From assembly GCA_012719555.1 (NCBI GenBank), contig JAAYAE010000362.1, positions 1 to 14,829 on the forward strand: 14,829 bases of DNA, given 5' to 3'. Each line of letters starts with the position of its first letter. Within the stretch, counting starts at the first letter, position 1. Under the pieces are notes generated by a model, which was not told the DNA's origin, did not search any database, and worked only from the letters and a program-made list of their open reading frames with translations. The DNA is from Acholeplasmataceae bacterium. GTDB lineage: Bacteria; Bacillota; Negativicutes; Acidaminococcales; Acidaminococcaceae. A program made the position numbers and the translations under genes. Shown in pieces: positions 1-8,204 of the stretch.

Positions 1-204
1 GTTACTACCATTACGAATGGTCGTTATACGAAAATTGCTTCGGCGCACCGCACCATTTAAATACCCTGCGCAAGTATCATCACATCTTGAAAACAACATT
101 TGCAATATAGAATTTTTCTTTAAATTATCGCGTAATATCTGCACTACCTGTGTCTTTTCCTTGTCTGTTACCAGAACTACCTTACCATAGGGGAATAATA
201 TCAT
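1..204 (-). CDS. Unrecognised protein, N-terminal 68 residues only (runs off the left edge)
   Basis: An open frame of 68 codons starts at the ATG at 204 and continues through the left edge without a stop. The start is supported by AGGAAG about 10 nt upstream. A perfect TATAAT lies further upstream at 244-239 on this strand, without a good -35. The protein begins MILFPYGKVVLV and is mixed hydrophobic and charged. It has two nearby cysteines (CDDTC, residues 41-45) and ends in a basic stretch (VRRSNFRITTIRNGSN). There is no signal peptide and no clear membrane segment. I do not recognise the family. The look is vaguely that of small conserved hypothetical proteins with a beta-rich domain, but that is only an impression. 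It diverges from the radical SAM gene. The frame, start and ribosome site make it probably a real gene. Confidence 0.6.
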   Translation of the reverse strand, partial: MILFPYGKVVLVTDKEKTQVVQILRDNLKKNSILQMLFSRCDDTCAGYLNGAVRRSNFRITTIRNGSN

Positions 205-256
205 TAATCTATACACTTCCTATTTTGTTAATACGATTATTATACATGCAAACTCG

Positions 257-283
257 TTCACATGATAGTATTTGTGCTAAAAT
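257..283 (+). promoter_or_regulatory. Putative extended -10 promoter for the PflX-like gene
   Basis: TAAAAT at 278-283 is preceded by TGC, giving a TGn extended -10 element. A weak TTCACA (257-262) stands 15 nt upstream as a possible -35. Transcription would start near 290, leaving a leader of about 85 nt before the ATG at 377. This is inferred from consensus only. Confidence 0.4.
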
Positions 284-376
284 AGAGTAGAAAAATGCAA
301 AAAAATTATCATATTGGCTTAGTAACGCTAGCAAAAACTATAGCCCATACACTTTTTTATATAAGGAGATTTTATT

Positions 377-1270
377 ATGGCTCTATGTTATGTCTGTCCA
401 CATCGCTGCGGAGTGGAGAGACCTCAAACTATGCATTCAGAAGGTGTCTTTGGTTCCTGCAATTGCGGTATGAAGCCTATTGTAGCCAAAGCAGGCCTAC
501 ATATGTGGGAAGAACCTTGCATTAGCGGTAAACGTGGCAGCGGTACTGTTTTTTTTAGCGGGTGTAATTTGCATTGCATCTTCTGCCAAAATTACGATAT
601 TAGCTGTCAAAGAAAGGGTAAAGAAATTACAATTGAACGCTTGCAAGCTATATACCAAGAGCTTATTGCTAAAGGCGCTCACAACATTAATTTGGTTACC
701 CCTACCCACTTTACTGAGGCTATTTTAAAAAGCCTGTCAATACCACTTTCCGTGCCTGTAGTCTATAACACCAGTGGCTTTGAAACCCTAGATACTCTAG
801 GTAGCTTAAAAGGTAAGGTCCAAATTTATCTACCGGACCTTAAATACAGTAATAACAACCTTGCCATAAAATATAGTAATGCGCCTGATTATTTTCGGAT
901 AGCTAAAGCCGCCATTAAAGAAATGTATAAACAAGTTGGTGACTATAAACTTGATAGTGAAGGAATTATGACTAGTGGAGTAATTATAAGGCACCTAATA
1001 TTACCTAACAATTTAGAAAACAGCAAAAATATTATTGACTGGGTATCTGATAATTTCAACCCTGGGCAAGTTATGTTCAGTCTTATGCATCAATATATAC
1101 CATGCGGAAATGCCAATATTTACCCGGAGATTAATCGCAAATTAACAAGTGCTGAATACAAAGAAGTGGAAGATTATTTGTATTCCAGCAATATTGAAGA
1201 CGGCTTTGTTCAAGAAGAAGAAGCCGCTGACTCTGATTTCATCCCTACCTTTGATGGCGATGGTGTATAA
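377..1270 (+). CDS. pflX: PflX-type radical SAM protein (pyruvate formate-lyase activating enzyme homologue)
   Basis: This 297-residue radical SAM iron-sulfur protein resembles the COG1313/PflX family, homologues of pyruvate formate-lyase activating enzymes. The core motif is CNLHCIFCQNYDIS, with cysteines 63, 67 and 70 in CxxxCxxC spacing to bind the 4Fe-4S cluster that cleaves SAM. Further cysteines near the N-terminus (C4, C7, C11, C28, C30) are typical of this subfamily and may bind a second metal or cluster. The C-terminus (EEEAADSDFIPTFDGDGV) also fits the family. The start is set by AAGGAG at 363-368, 8 nt before ATG. An overlapping frame beginning at 295 is not real. No glycyl-radical enzyme lies next to it, so the substrate is unknown; the family's true target is not settled. 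It appears to be monocistronic, ended by the hairpin at 1280-1316. Confidence 0.85.
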   Translation: MALCYVCPHRCGVERPQTMHSEGVFGSCNCGMKPIVAKAGLHMWEEPCISGKRGSGTVFFSGCNLHCIFCQNYDISCQRKGKEITIERLQAIYQELIAKGAHNINLVTPTHFTEAILKSLSIPLSVPVVYNTSGFETLDTLGSLKGKVQIYLPDLKYSNNNLAIKYSNAPDYFRIAKAAIKEMYKQVGDYKLDSEGIMTSGVIIRHLILPNNLENSKNIIDWVSDNFNPGQVMFSLMHQYIPCGNANIYPEINRKLTSAEYKEVEDYLYSSNIEDGFVQEEEAADSDFIPTFDGDGV

Positions 1271-1279
1271 ATAAAAATA

Positions 1280-1316
1280 AACCGACACTTCTATTAAAAA
1301 TGAAGTGCCGGTTTTT
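1280..1316 (+). terminator. Bidirectional terminator between convergent pflX and glmS
   Basis: A 12-bp stem (arms 1280-1291 and 1302-1313, 10-nt loop) lies 9 nt after the pflX stop and is followed by TTTTTT on the plus strand. Read on the minus strand, it sits about 37 nt past the glmS stop and is followed by a T-rich tract. The single imperfect position is an A-C mismatch in plus-strand RNA but a tolerated G-U pair in minus-strand RNA. It can therefore serve both genes, and if anything folds better for glmS. Confidence 0.85.
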
Positions 1317-1349
1317 TATTTTGTAAATATAGCCCTAGGAATATTATTC

Positions 1350-3179
1350 TTATTCAACAGTTACCGATTTGGCGAGATTACGAGGCTTATCAACATCACA
1401 GCCTCTTGTCAGAGCTGCGTAGTAAGCTAATAATTGCAATGGCAATACTGCTTCTAAAGGTGCTAAATATTTGTCAGTCTTTGGTATATATATAACATGA
1501 TCAGCATGCTGGGCAAGTTTCTTATCACCTTCCATGCCAATACCAATAACAACAGCATCTCGAGCCTTTACTTCCTGCAAATTACTAATAGTTTTTTCAT
1601 ATACATCCGGCTGCGTTGCCAAAACTATAACAGGAACACCCTCTACGATTAACGCCAAAGTACCATGTTTTAGTTCCCCTGCAGCATAAGCCTCAGCATG
1701 AATATAAGAAATCTCTTTAAGTTTTAGCGCACCTTCTAAGGCCACCGCATAATCAAGTGAACGGCCTAAGAAGAAAGCATCTTCACTGCTGCCATATTTT
1801 GTCGCAAATATTTTAATCTGCTCAACATTTTCTAGCATCTTATGAATTTGCTCAGGTATCTCACGAATACCAACAATTAGCTCCTGTAAACGGTCTACTG
1901 TCACTGTATTGCGCAATTGTGCAATGTACATGGACAATAAAAGCATTATCAAAAGCTGTGTTGTATATGCTTTAGTAGAAGCTACAGCAATTTCAGGACC
2001 AGCATATGTATACACCACTTGATCGGCTTCACGAGCTATAGAAGACCCAACAACATTGGTTACAGCCAACGTACGAGCTCCCAAACGTTTTGCTTCTTTC
2101 AAAGCCTCTAATGTATCAATGGTTTCACCGGATTGACTGATTACAATACACAGGCAGTTGCCATCAATAATTGGCAGGCGATAACGGAATTCACTAGCTA
2201 TATCAACTTCCACAGATATTCTAGCCATTTGCTCAATATAATATTTTCCTACAACACCGGCGTGATAAGCAGTACCACAAGCTACAATAAAAATCTTGTT
2301 AATGCCCTTTAGTTCTTCAGGTGTCCAATTTAATTCAGAAAATACTACGGCATCGTTGGTTTTAGCCAACCTTCCAAGCATAGTATCACGCATAGCCTTT
2401 GGTTGTTCATAAATTTCTTTCAACATGAAATGTTCAAAACCGCCTTTTTCAGCCGCTTCCGCATTCCAATTAACTTCAAAAATCTTTTTACTGATAGGCG
2501 TACCATTTATGTCCTGTACCCAAACATTATCTTTAGTTACTGTGGCAATCTCACCATCACTCATAATAAAAGTACGACGTGTTTTAGCTATAATTGCCGG
2601 TATATCTGACGCAATAAAATTTTCACCATTGCCTAAGCCAATAACCAAGGGATTGGATTTTTTTGTACAAATAAGTTTTCCCGGTTCCTTAGCACACATA
2701 AATACTAACGAATAGGAACCTTCTATCATTCCCAAAACTTTTTTGACAGTGTCTTCAAAGTCTCCTGTATAATACTCCGACATTAAATGTGCAACGACTT
2801 CTGTGTCAGTTTCTGATAGAAAGGTATGCCCTTTGGCCTGCAAATCTTGTTTTAAGCCCAAATAATTTTCAATAATGCCATTGTGCACAACAACAAATTC
2901 GCCACTGGAATCAGCATGGGGATGAGAATTAACATCACTAGGCCGACCATGGGTTGCCCAACGAGTGTGCCCAATGCCCATAGTACCTTCCGGCATATTT
3001 CCTTTTAATTTTTGTTTTAGAGCCTCTAGACGCCCTACACATTTTTCAATGCAAATCTTACCTTTGTTGTATACAGCTACGCCTGCAGAATCATAGCCAC
3101 GGTATTCCAGCTTACTCATACCGTCAAGTAAAAATGGTATTGCCTGCTTATCTCCTATATATCCAACGATACCGCACAT
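1350..3179 (-). CDS. glmS: Glutamine--fructose-6-phosphate aminotransferase (isomerizing), GlmS
   Basis: GlmS converts fructose-6-phosphate and glutamine to glucosamine-6-phosphate and glutamate, the committed step to UDP-GlcNAc and cell wall. The 609 residues match the usual length. The protein starts MCGIVGYIG, so Met removal exposes the N-terminal nucleophile cysteine. Glutaminase motifs HTRWATHG (71-78), HNGIIEN (99-105) and SETDTE (122-127) follow. The first SIS domain shows CGTAYHAG (301-308) and SQSGET (348-353), and the second spans roughly 455-600. The C-terminal AKSVTVE supplies the lysine that is Lys603 after Met removal, as in the E. coli enzyme. The ribosome site AGGAGG lies just upstream of ATG 3179. 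The gene has its own promoter and a glmS ribozyme in its leader, so its mRNA should be destroyed when glucosamine-6-phosphate accumulates. Identification is secure. Confidence 0.98.
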   Translation of the reverse strand: MCGIVGYIGDKQAIPFLLDGMSKLEYRGYDSAGVAVYNKGKICIEKCVGRLEALKQKLKGNMPEGTMGIGHTRWATHGRPSDVNSHPHADSSGEFVVVHNGIIENYLGLKQDLQAKGHTFLSETDTEVVAHLMSEYYTGDFEDTVKKVLGMIEGSYSLVFMCAKEPGKLICTKKSNPLVIGLGNGENFIASDIPAIIAKTRRTFIMSDGEIATVTKDNVWVQDINGTPISKKIFEVNWNAEAAEKGGFEHFMLKEIYEQPKAMRDTMLGRLAKTNDAVVFSELNWTPEELKGINKIFIVACGTAYHAGVVGKYYIEQMARISVEVDIASEFRYRLPIIDGNCLCIVISQSGETIDTLEALKEAKRLGARTLAVTNVVGSSIAREADQVVYTYAGPEIAVASTKAYTTQLLIMLLLSMYIAQLRNTVTVDRLQELIVGIREIPEQIHKMLENVEQIKIFATKYGSSEDAFFLGRSLDYAVALEGALKLKEISYIHAEAYAAGELKHGTLALIVEGVPVIVLATQPDVYEKTISNLQEVKARDAVVIGIGMEGDKKLAQHADHVIYIPKTDKYLAPLEAVLPLQLLAYYAALTRGCDVDKPRNLAKSVTVE

Positions 3180-3200
3180 GGTAGTATCCTCCTATAATTT

Positions 3201-3342
3201 ACTTGCCAAACTGCCACAGAAATTTTGTCCCCATCGTTACCGACAAGTTTTGTATTCTGCTTACGGTTGCAGTCAACCGAGAGGCACCCGCTGACTAATC
3301 GATTAACCTCTCCCTCGTCTACCGCCAAAACGGTACTTGCGC
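3201..3342 (-). ncRNA. glmS ribozyme (glucosamine-6-phosphate-dependent self-cleaving riboswitch)
   Basis: Read on the minus strand, the leader contains the conserved core of the glmS ribozyme. It begins with A then GCGC, predicting cleavage between 3343 and 3342. A P1/P2 hairpin follows, with arms TACCG and CGGTA around TTTTGG (3335-3331 and 3324-3320). Next come GACGAGGGAGAGG, then AGCGGGTGCCTCTCGG, where GAGAGG pairs with CCTCTC. The GGTTG/CAACC hairpin and the CAGAA/TTCTG and TTGTC/GACAA helices complete the 3' half. In the family, bound glucosamine-6-phosphate acts as a cofactor for cleavage, leaving a 5'-OH mRNA that is degraded (shown in Bacillus subtilis). The element ends about 20 nt before the glmS ATG. 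The 3' boundary is approximate. The location directly upstream of glmS confirms the call. Confidence 0.95.
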
Positions 3343-3432
3343 TGATTTCCAAAGCATCTTCCTTTGCGTGCTCCTTTCATGCACACAACAAGCCGCACAG
3401 GTGGCATTCCCATGCGGCACGTCTTTGTGATT
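3343..3432 (-). promoter_or_regulatory. Structured leader segment upstream of the glmS ribozyme cleavage site
   Basis: About 90 nt lie between the predicted transcription start (near 3432) and the cleavage site. They can form two hairpins. One has arms GCCGCA (3418-3413) and TGCGGC (3397-3392), with a possible inner TGG/CCA. The other has arms GTGTGC and GCACGC around ATGAAAGGA, with one G-U pair. Neither is followed by a T run, so they do not look like terminators. This piece would be the 5' fragment released by ribozyme cleavage. Its function is unknown; it may stabilise the transcript's 5' end. Confidence 0.5.
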
Positions 3433-3438
3433 GCTACT

Positions 3439-3467
3439 ATCATACTATTTTTTAACAATTTGGTCAA
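3439..3467 (-). promoter_or_regulatory. Promoter of glmS, inside the glmM-glmS gap
   Basis: TTGACC (3467-3462) and TATGAT (3444-3439) are separated by exactly 17 nt, a strong vegetative sigma-factor promoter. It starts only about 10 nt after the glmM stop. No terminator intervenes, so readthrough from the his-glmM operon could also reach glmS, and both transcripts would carry the ribozyme. Confidence 0.8.
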
Positions 3468-3476
3468 CCGTTAACC

Positions 3477-4817
3477 TTAAGCAAGCTCTTGTCGTACAAC
3501 AATGGCAATAGACTCTGCTATACACTCTAATTGACTCTGGTCAGGTCCCTCCGCCATAATACGAATTAAAGGTTCTGTCCCCGAAGCACGCACCAATATT
3601 TGTCCGTTGTCACCCAGTTCCTGCTTATATTGTTCCGTTATCTTGAGAATATTTTTGTTTTGTTCCCATCCATGTTTATCTTTTACTCTCACATTAAGCA
3701 AAATCTGCGGGAAAACCTGCATTAAACTCCCCATTTTTGATAAAGTCTGATTATTGTGAGCAACAGCCCCCAATAACTTTACAGCCGTCAAAATACCGTC
3801 ACCGGTTTTAGCATAGTCCGCAAAAATAATGTGTCCTGATTGTTCTCCGCCTAGTTTATAACCATTTTTCATCATTTTCTCTAGGACGTACCGGTCACCT
3901 ACACTAGTTGTAACACAGCTTCCACCATATTTTTTCATGGCTTGGTGCAAACCCACATTACTCATAACCGTTGTCACTAAAACATTATCTTTGAGCTTAT
4001 TCTGCTTCATCAATTCAAGAGCGCAAATAAGCATAATTTGATCACCATCTAAAACTTTCCCCATCTCATCAACTACCAAACAGCGATCAGCATCACCATC
4101 ATTGGCAACTCCGGCATCAGCTCCACATTCTATAACCTTTTTTTGTAATGCTTCTAAATGTGTTGAACCACAACCATTGTTAATGTTGATACCATTTGGG
4201 TGATTGAAAATAGGAATAACCTCTGCTCCCAAAGCACTTAGTATTATGGGGGCTATTTCACTATTAGCACCATTGGAACAATCCATGACAATTTTTAGAC
4301 CATTTAGTCTATGATCTGCACATTCCACAATATGCTTTATATATAGGTCTCCCTTATCTGTCTCCAAAATGACTCTACCCAAAGATGATCCTGTAGGGGT
4401 TTTTTCGTAATCAATAGGGGTTGCTACGATATTTTCGATTTCATCTTCAACTGCATCCGGTAATTTATGCCCTGTTTGCGAAAAAAATTTGATGCCATTA
4501 TCTTCAAAGGGGTTATGTGATGCTGAAATCACAACACCGGCATTAGCCTTTAATTTCTCTGTTAAAAAAGATACAGCTGGTGTAGGGATTACTCCCAATA
4601 GATGAGCATTACCACCGGCACTGCATATGCCTGCCGCCAAAGCCGCTTCTAACATTGTCCCTGATAAGCGTGTATCACGTCCAATAATAATCTTAGGCGT
4701 AGTAGTTTCACGTCCAAAATAAATTGCAGCCGCTCTTCCTAATCTAAAAGCCAATTCCGGCGTTAATTCAGAATTAGCAACTCCCCTTACCCCATCTGTC
4801 CCAAACAATCTTGTCAT
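3477..4817 (-). CDS. glmM: Phosphoglucosamine mutase GlmM
   Basis: GlmM interconverts glucosamine-6-phosphate and glucosamine-1-phosphate, the step after GlmS towards UDP-GlcNAc. From the start chosen here the protein has 446 residues, the family norm, and begins MTRLFGTDGVRG. Motifs are the phosphoserine loop SASHNP (Ser100, catalytic), the metal loop DGDADRC, the sugar-binding GEQSGH and the C-terminal phosphate-binding RASGTEPLIRIM. The frame is open 10 codons further, to an ATG at 4847. GGAGG at 4827-4823, 5 nt before ATG 4817, and the family N-terminus decide for the shorter form. It is the last gene of the his operon, 41 nt after hisIE. No terminator is visible before the glmS promoter. 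Confidence 0.97.
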   Translation of the reverse strand: MTRLFGTDGVRGVANSELTPELAFRLGRAAAIYFGRETTTPKIIIGRDTRLSGTMLEAALAAGICSAGGNAHLLGVIPTPAVSFLTEKLKANAGVVISASHNPFEDNGIKFFSQTGHKLPDAVEDEIENIVATPIDYEKTPTGSSLGRVILETDKGDLYIKHIVECADHRLNGLKIVMDCSNGANSEIAPIILSALGAEVIPIFNHPNGININNGCGSTHLEALQKKVIECGADAGVANDGDADRCLVVDEMGKVLDGDQIMLICALELMKQNKLKDNVLVTTVMSNVGLHQAMKKYGGSCVTTSVGDRYVLEKMMKNGYKLGGEQSGHIIFADYAKTGDGILTAVKLLGAVAHNNQTLSKMGSLMQVFPQILLNVRVKDKHGWEQNKNILKITEQYKQELGDNGQILVRASGTEPLIRIMAEGPDQSQLECIAESIAIVVRQELA

Positions 4818-4858
4818 AGTAGCCTCCAAATTATACATTTCCGCCACAGCAACAACAA

Positions 4859-5527
4859 TTAGTACTTACTGTTATTTTCCTTGCTGCGTCTTCCTCCCAG
4901 CTCGCTTAGCATTTCTCCGGGAGTAATATTATGATATGCCAAAAGCACTAGACAATGATACCATAAGTCACTCATCTCGTAAATAACTTCTTCATTACTA
5001 TTATTTTTTGAAGCAATAATAGTTTCCGCGGCTTCTTCGCCAACTTTTTTAAGAATTTTATCCTGTCCTGACATAAAAAGATACTTAGTATAAGATTTTT
5101 CTCCTCCATGAAGTTTTTTATCCTGAATAACATCATAAAGTTCAAATAAGACCCCTGGTAATTTTGGATCAGAGGCTACTGGCAAGTTCTGCCCGTTAGC
5201 ACTATTCCATAATGGATAGTTAAAGCAGGAATAATCCCCTTTATGACAAGCTACTCCTTTTTGTTCTACCTTGACCAGAAGAGTATCCCCATCGCAGTCA
5301 TAGGTTATGTTTATCACTTTTTGCGTATTTCCGCTGGTAGCACCCTTATTCCACAACTCCTGCCTACTCCTACTCCAAAACCAAGTGTATCCTGTCTCTG
5401 CTGTACGAGCTAAAGATTCCCCATTCATATATGCCAACATTAAAACTGCATCTGTTTTAACATCTTGCACAATAGCCGGAATTAAACCCTTGTCATCAAA
5501 TTTTAATTTGCTGAAATCTATTTTCAT
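4859..5527 (-). CDS. hisIE: Bifunctional phosphoribosyl-AMP cyclohydrolase / phosphoribosyl-ATP pyrophosphatase HisIE
   Basis: This 222-residue fusion carries out steps 2 and 3 of histidine synthesis: hydrolysis of PR-ATP to PR-AMP, then opening of the adenine ring. The N-terminal HisI domain (about 1-115) has [10 protein letters not shown], the Mg-binding DCDGD (Asp77, 79, 81) and the zinc cysteines Cys78, Cys94 and Cys101 (CHKGDYSC). After a linker, the HisE domain (about 125-215) has GEEAAE (163-168) and the acidic EMSDLWYH helix (184-191), typical of MazG-like pyrophosphatases. A good GGAGG precedes ATG 5527. The start overlaps the hisF stop by 4 nt (ATGA), indicating translational coupling. 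Confidence 0.97.
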   Translation of the reverse strand: MKIDFSKLKFDDKGLIPAIVQDVKTDAVLMLAYMNGESLARTAETGYTWFWSRSRQELWNKGATSGNTQKVINITYDCDGDTLLVKVEQKGVACHKGDYSCFNYPLWNSANGQNLPVASDPKLPGVLFELYDVIQDKKLHGGEKSYTKYLFMSGQDKILKKVGEEAAETIIASKNNSNEEVIYEMSDLWYHCLVLLAYHNITPGEMLSELGGRRSKENNSKY

Positions 5528-6282
5528 AATCTTACCTCCACTCCGCGCTGAGCCAAATATTTTTTTACTTGGCTAATAGTAAATTGTTTATAGTGAAAAA
5601 CAGACGCTGCTAGTACTGCATCTGCTTTACCCAAAGTTAATACATCATAAAAGTGTTCTAATTGCCCTGCACCACCTGAGGCAATAACGGGAACTGATAC
5701 TGCTTCTGCCACTGCCCTTGTTAAGGGGATATCATACCCGCTCTTAGTTCCATCTGCGTCCATACTTGTTAGAAGGATTTCCCCTGCCCCCAAGGAAACT
5801 GCTTTCTTTATCCACCATAGTGCATCAATACCCGTAGGTGTCCGGCCGCCGTTTACATAAACTTCCCATTTGCCATCCCCTGAGCGTTTAGCATCCACTG
5901 CCAATACTATGCATTGATTGCCAAAAAGTTTAGCCCCTTGCGCAATCAGCATGGGATCTTTTACTGCTGCGGAATTCACCGATATCTTATCTGCCCCTGC
6001 TTTTAAGGTGTTTCTAATATCTTCTACCGTAGTAATCCCACCGCCCACAGTTAAGGGCATAAATACTTCACCGGCCGTACGATTAACAACATCCAGCATA
6101 GATTTTCTTTTCTCTACGGAAGCAGTAATATCCAAAAATACTAATTCATCGGCTCTTTCGGCATCATAGATGCCGGCAAGTTCTACAGGATCTCCCGCAT
6201 CTCTTAACTCCACAAAATTAGTTCCTTTAACTACTCTTCCGGCCTTAACATCTAAGCAAGGTATTATTCTTTTAGTATGCAT
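5524..6282 (-). CDS. hisF: Imidazole glycerol phosphate synthase cyclase subunit HisF
   Basis: HisF takes ammonia from HisH and converts PRFAR to imidazole glycerol phosphate and AICAR. The 252-residue (beta-alpha)8 barrel has both catalytic aspartates at canonical positions, Asp11 (CLDV) and Asp130 (AVDAKR). The phosphate-binding loops are TVGGGI (78-83) and the C-terminal ASGGAG. AGGAG lies 8 nt before ATG 6282. The start is 1 nt after the hisA stop, and the gene overlaps hisIE by 4 nt. Its partner HisH is two genes upstream. The sequence resembles HisA at the barrel level, but the start (KRIIPCLDV) and the C-terminal half are HisF. Confidence 0.98.
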   Translation of the reverse strand: MHTKRIIPCLDVKAGRVVKGTNFVELRDAGDPVELAGIYDAERADELVFLDITASVEKRKSMLDVVNRTAGEVFMPLTVGGGITTVEDIRNTLKAGADKISVNSAAVKDPMLIAQGAKLFGNQCIVLAVDAKRSGDGKWEVYVNGGRTPTGIDALWWIKKAVSLGAGEILLTSMDADGTKSGYDIPLTRAVAEAVSVPVIASGGAGQLEHFYDVLTLGKADAVLAASVFHYKQFTISQVKKYLAQRGVEVRL

Positions 6283-6283
6283 A

Positions 6284-7012
6284 CTATTTCTCCTTTGCTA
6301 CGGCCAAAGCTTCTGCCAAATCTACCGCTCCGGTATAAATAGCTTTCCCAATAATGCAACCCTCAATACCCAAATCTTCATACTTCTTAAGTTTAGCAAT
6401 ATCCTCCAAAGAGGAAACTCCACCGGAAGCGATAATTTTTACGCCTGAGGACATCGCCATTTGTGCCGTAGCTTCTACGTTGACACCTGAAAGATTTCCA
6501 TCACGGGCAATATCCGTAAAAACAATATGTTCAACGCCAACTTGGGACATTTTTTTTGCTAATTCTAAAGCCTGCATTCCACCACGAACACCCCAACCTT
6601 CTACTGCTGCCTCTCCGTCCTTGGCATCAATTCCTACCACGATTTGCCCAGGAAATTTTGCACATGCTTCTTTAACCAGAGCAGGATTTTTCACTGCCAC
6701 CGAGCCTAGGATGACCCTAGTTACGCCCAGCGATAAAAGTTGCTCCATATTCTTTAAAGTACGTATACCTCCACCTACCTGCACCGGAATATTAGCATGT
6801 GCCAAAATATTTTGGATAGCATCCAAATTACGGCTGGCACCGGCCAGAGCTCCATCTAAATCAACTACATGCAAATACTCTGCCCCCGCCTTGGTCCAGC
6901 GTTCAACGATATCCACAGGATTATCCGCAAAAACAGTTTCCTTGTCAAATCTACCCTCTGTTAGACGCACACAGCGTCCCCCGCGTATATCAATGGCCGG
7001 GAAAATTATCAT
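6284..7012 (-). CDS. hisA: ProFAR isomerase HisA
   Basis: HisA is the phosphoribosylformimino-AICAR-phosphate (ProFAR) isomerase, which opens the ribose ring to give PRFAR, the substrate of HisF. It is a (beta-alpha)8 barrel with the catalytic aspartates Asp8 (AIDIRGG) and Asp129 (GIDAKDG) and phosphate loops QVGGGIR and ASGGVS. I place the start at ATG 7012 (242 residues, [12 protein letters not shown]). It overlaps the hisH stop as ATGA and has AAGGAG 8 nt upstream. An in-frame GTG at 7021 would add three residues but would run into the ribosome site. The hisF start follows the hisA stop after 1 nt. Confidence 0.97.
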   Translation of the reverse strand: MIIFPAIDIRGGRCVRLTEGRFDKETVFADNPVDIVERWTKAGAEYLHVVDLDGALAGASRNLDAIQNILAHANIPVQVGGGIRTLKNMEQLLSLGVTRVILGSVAVKNPALVKEACAKFPGQIVVGIDAKDGEAAVEGWGVRGGMQALELAKKMSQVGVEHIVFTDIARDGNLSGVNVEATAQMAMSSGVKIIASGGVSSLEDIAKLKKYEDLGIEGCIIGKAIYTGAVDLAEALAVAKEK

Positions 7013-7620
7013 GGTTTCCACTCCTTAAATGCTTGTAAAATTTCTATGCCAACACTACTTGACTTCTCCGGATGAAATTGCACAGCTTGCACATTTCCCC
7101 GACCTACAGAAGCCGTTATTTGAGTGCCATAATCACACACAGATGTAATTATACTTTTATCTTTAGGTACCGCATGATAGCTGTGAACAAAATAGACAAA
7201 TTCACCTGCAGCTTTATTAAGAATTGGTGACGGGCTTTTTAGCTCCAGTCTGTTCCAACCCATATGGGGTATTTTAAAAGTCGTTCTTATCTTTTCTACT
7301 TGCCCCTCAAAAAAACCCAGTCCTTTAACCCCGGGGGCTTCCTCACTACCCTCAAATAAAAGTTGTTCACCCAAACAAATTCCTAAGAATGGTTTACCAC
7401 TATTTAGCGCATTAAGCAATACCTTAGTTAAACCATAACTATTAATATTCTCCATACAGTCACCAAAAGCGCCTACACCCGGTAAAATCACTTTATCGGC
7501 AGATGCAATAATAAGTGGATCTGAAGATATTGTAACGTTTCCGCCTACCTTTACCAGCGCCTTATTTACGCTATGTAAATTGCCCATACCATAATCAACA
7601 ACTACTATTTTTTCGTTCAT
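7009..7620 (-). CDS. hisH: Imidazole glycerol phosphate synthase glutamine amidotransferase subunit HisH
   Basis: HisH hydrolyses glutamine and channels ammonia to HisF. The 203-residue class I amidotransferase shows VDYGMGNL near the start, the oxyanion-strand region LPGVGAFGD, the nucleophile Cys82 in GICLGEQ, and the His183/Glu185 pair in VQFHPEKS, which completes the triad. GICLGEQ has Glu where many HisH proteins have Met or His, a minor variation. Both ends overlap neighbours by 4 nt (hisB before, hisA after). It is the only glutamine-using enzyme of the his pathway. Confidence 0.97.
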   Translation of the reverse strand: MNEKIVVVDYGMGNLHSVNKALVKVGGNVTISSDPLIIASADKVILPGVGAFGDCMENINSYGLTKVLLNALNSGKPFLGICLGEQLLFEGSEEAPGVKGLGFFEGQVEKIRTTFKIPHMGWNRLELKSPSPILNKAAGEFVYFVHSYHAVPKDKSIITSVCDYGTQITASVGRGNVQAVQFHPEKSSSVGIEILQAFKEWKP

Positions 7621-8201
7621 AGGCTCCCCTTACTACTCATTACGCCTTTAACTCTAGGGTCATTTGCAACTCCGTCAGCTAGGGCACGAGCAAAAGCTTT
7701 AAAAATAGCTTCAACCATATGATGAGTGTTATTTCCTTCCAACAAGTGTACATGCAAAGTAAGTCCACTTTCCATAGCTAAAGCGCGGAAAAATTCTTCC
7801 ACCATTTCGGCCTCCATATTTCCCAGTTTGACCTTTGGTATTTCTGCGCGCCATATTAGGAATGGACGTCCGCTAAAATCTAGAGCTACTTGTGCTAAAG
7901 CTTCATCCATAGGTAATAAGCAAGTACCATAGCGGTGAATACCGCATTTATCCCCTAGAGCTTGCTTTAGTGCCTGTCCTAAGGCAATTCCGCAATCTTC
8001 TACAGTATGATGAGAATCAACTTGCAAGTCACCCTCAGCTTTCACTTGCAAATCAAAAAAGCCATGTTTTGCTACGAGCGTAAGCATATGGTCCAAAAAA
8101 CCAACACCTGTAGCAATATCCGCACAACCGGTACCATCTAAATTAATTTCTAAACTTACTTTTGTTTCCAAGGTTTTACGTTCTATTTTTGCTTTACGCA
8201 T
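7617..8201 (-). CDS. hisB: Imidazoleglycerol-phosphate dehydratase HisB (monofunctional)
   Basis: HisB dehydrates imidazole glycerol phosphate to imidazole acetol phosphate, using a Mn cluster. The 194 residues correspond to the dehydratase domain alone, without the N-terminal phosphatase found in the E. coli fusion. Metal-binding histidine and glutamate motifs are FLDHML (35-40), DSHHTVED (62-69), the second copy NNTHHMVEA (157-165) and a C-terminal SSKGSL. A GGGGGA ribosome site precedes ATG 8201, 3 nt after the hisC stop. The 3' end overlaps hisH by 4 nt. Confidence 0.97.
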   Translation of the reverse strand: MRKAKIERKTLETKVSLEINLDGTGCADIATGVGFLDHMLTLVAKHGFFDLQVKAEGDLQVDSHHTVEDCGIALGQALKQALGDKCGIHRYGTCLLPMDEALAQVALDFSGRPFLIWRAEIPKVKLGNMEAEMVEEFFRALAMESGLTLHVHLLEGNNTHHMVEAIFKAFARALADGVANDPRVKGVMSSKGSL

Positions 8202-8204
8202 TTA

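Noticed and set aside
295..525. A 76-codon plus-strand frame overlapping the start of pflX
   Set aside because: It is out of frame with pflX, has no ribosome site before 295, and overlaps the strongly supported radical SAM gene.
3155..3352. A 65-codon frame on the minus strand upstream of glmS
   Set aside because: It coincides with the glmS ribozyme and leader and lacks a ribosome site; the conservation here is RNA structure, not protein.
4818..4847. A ten-codon N-terminal extension of glmM from the ATG at 4847
   Set aside because: GGAGG immediately precedes ATG 4817, and the family begins with the TRLFGTDGVRG-type sequence, so the shorter start is right.
4830..4853. A perfect TATAAT on the minus strand (4835-4830), 17 nt after TTGTTG, between hisIE and glmM
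   Set aside because: Its start point would fall at about 4823, inside the glmM ribosome site, giving an mRNA without that site; the -35 is also poor. Probably fortuitous.
7013..7021. GTG start for hisA at 7021
   Set aside because: ATG 7012 has the correct spacing to AAGGAG and forms the ATGA overlap seen at other junctions; the GTG abuts the ribosome site.
6354..7028. A 224-codon plus-strand frame opposite hisA
   Set aside because: It is antisense to a certain gene; its composition is that of a shadow frame, and it has no ribosome site.
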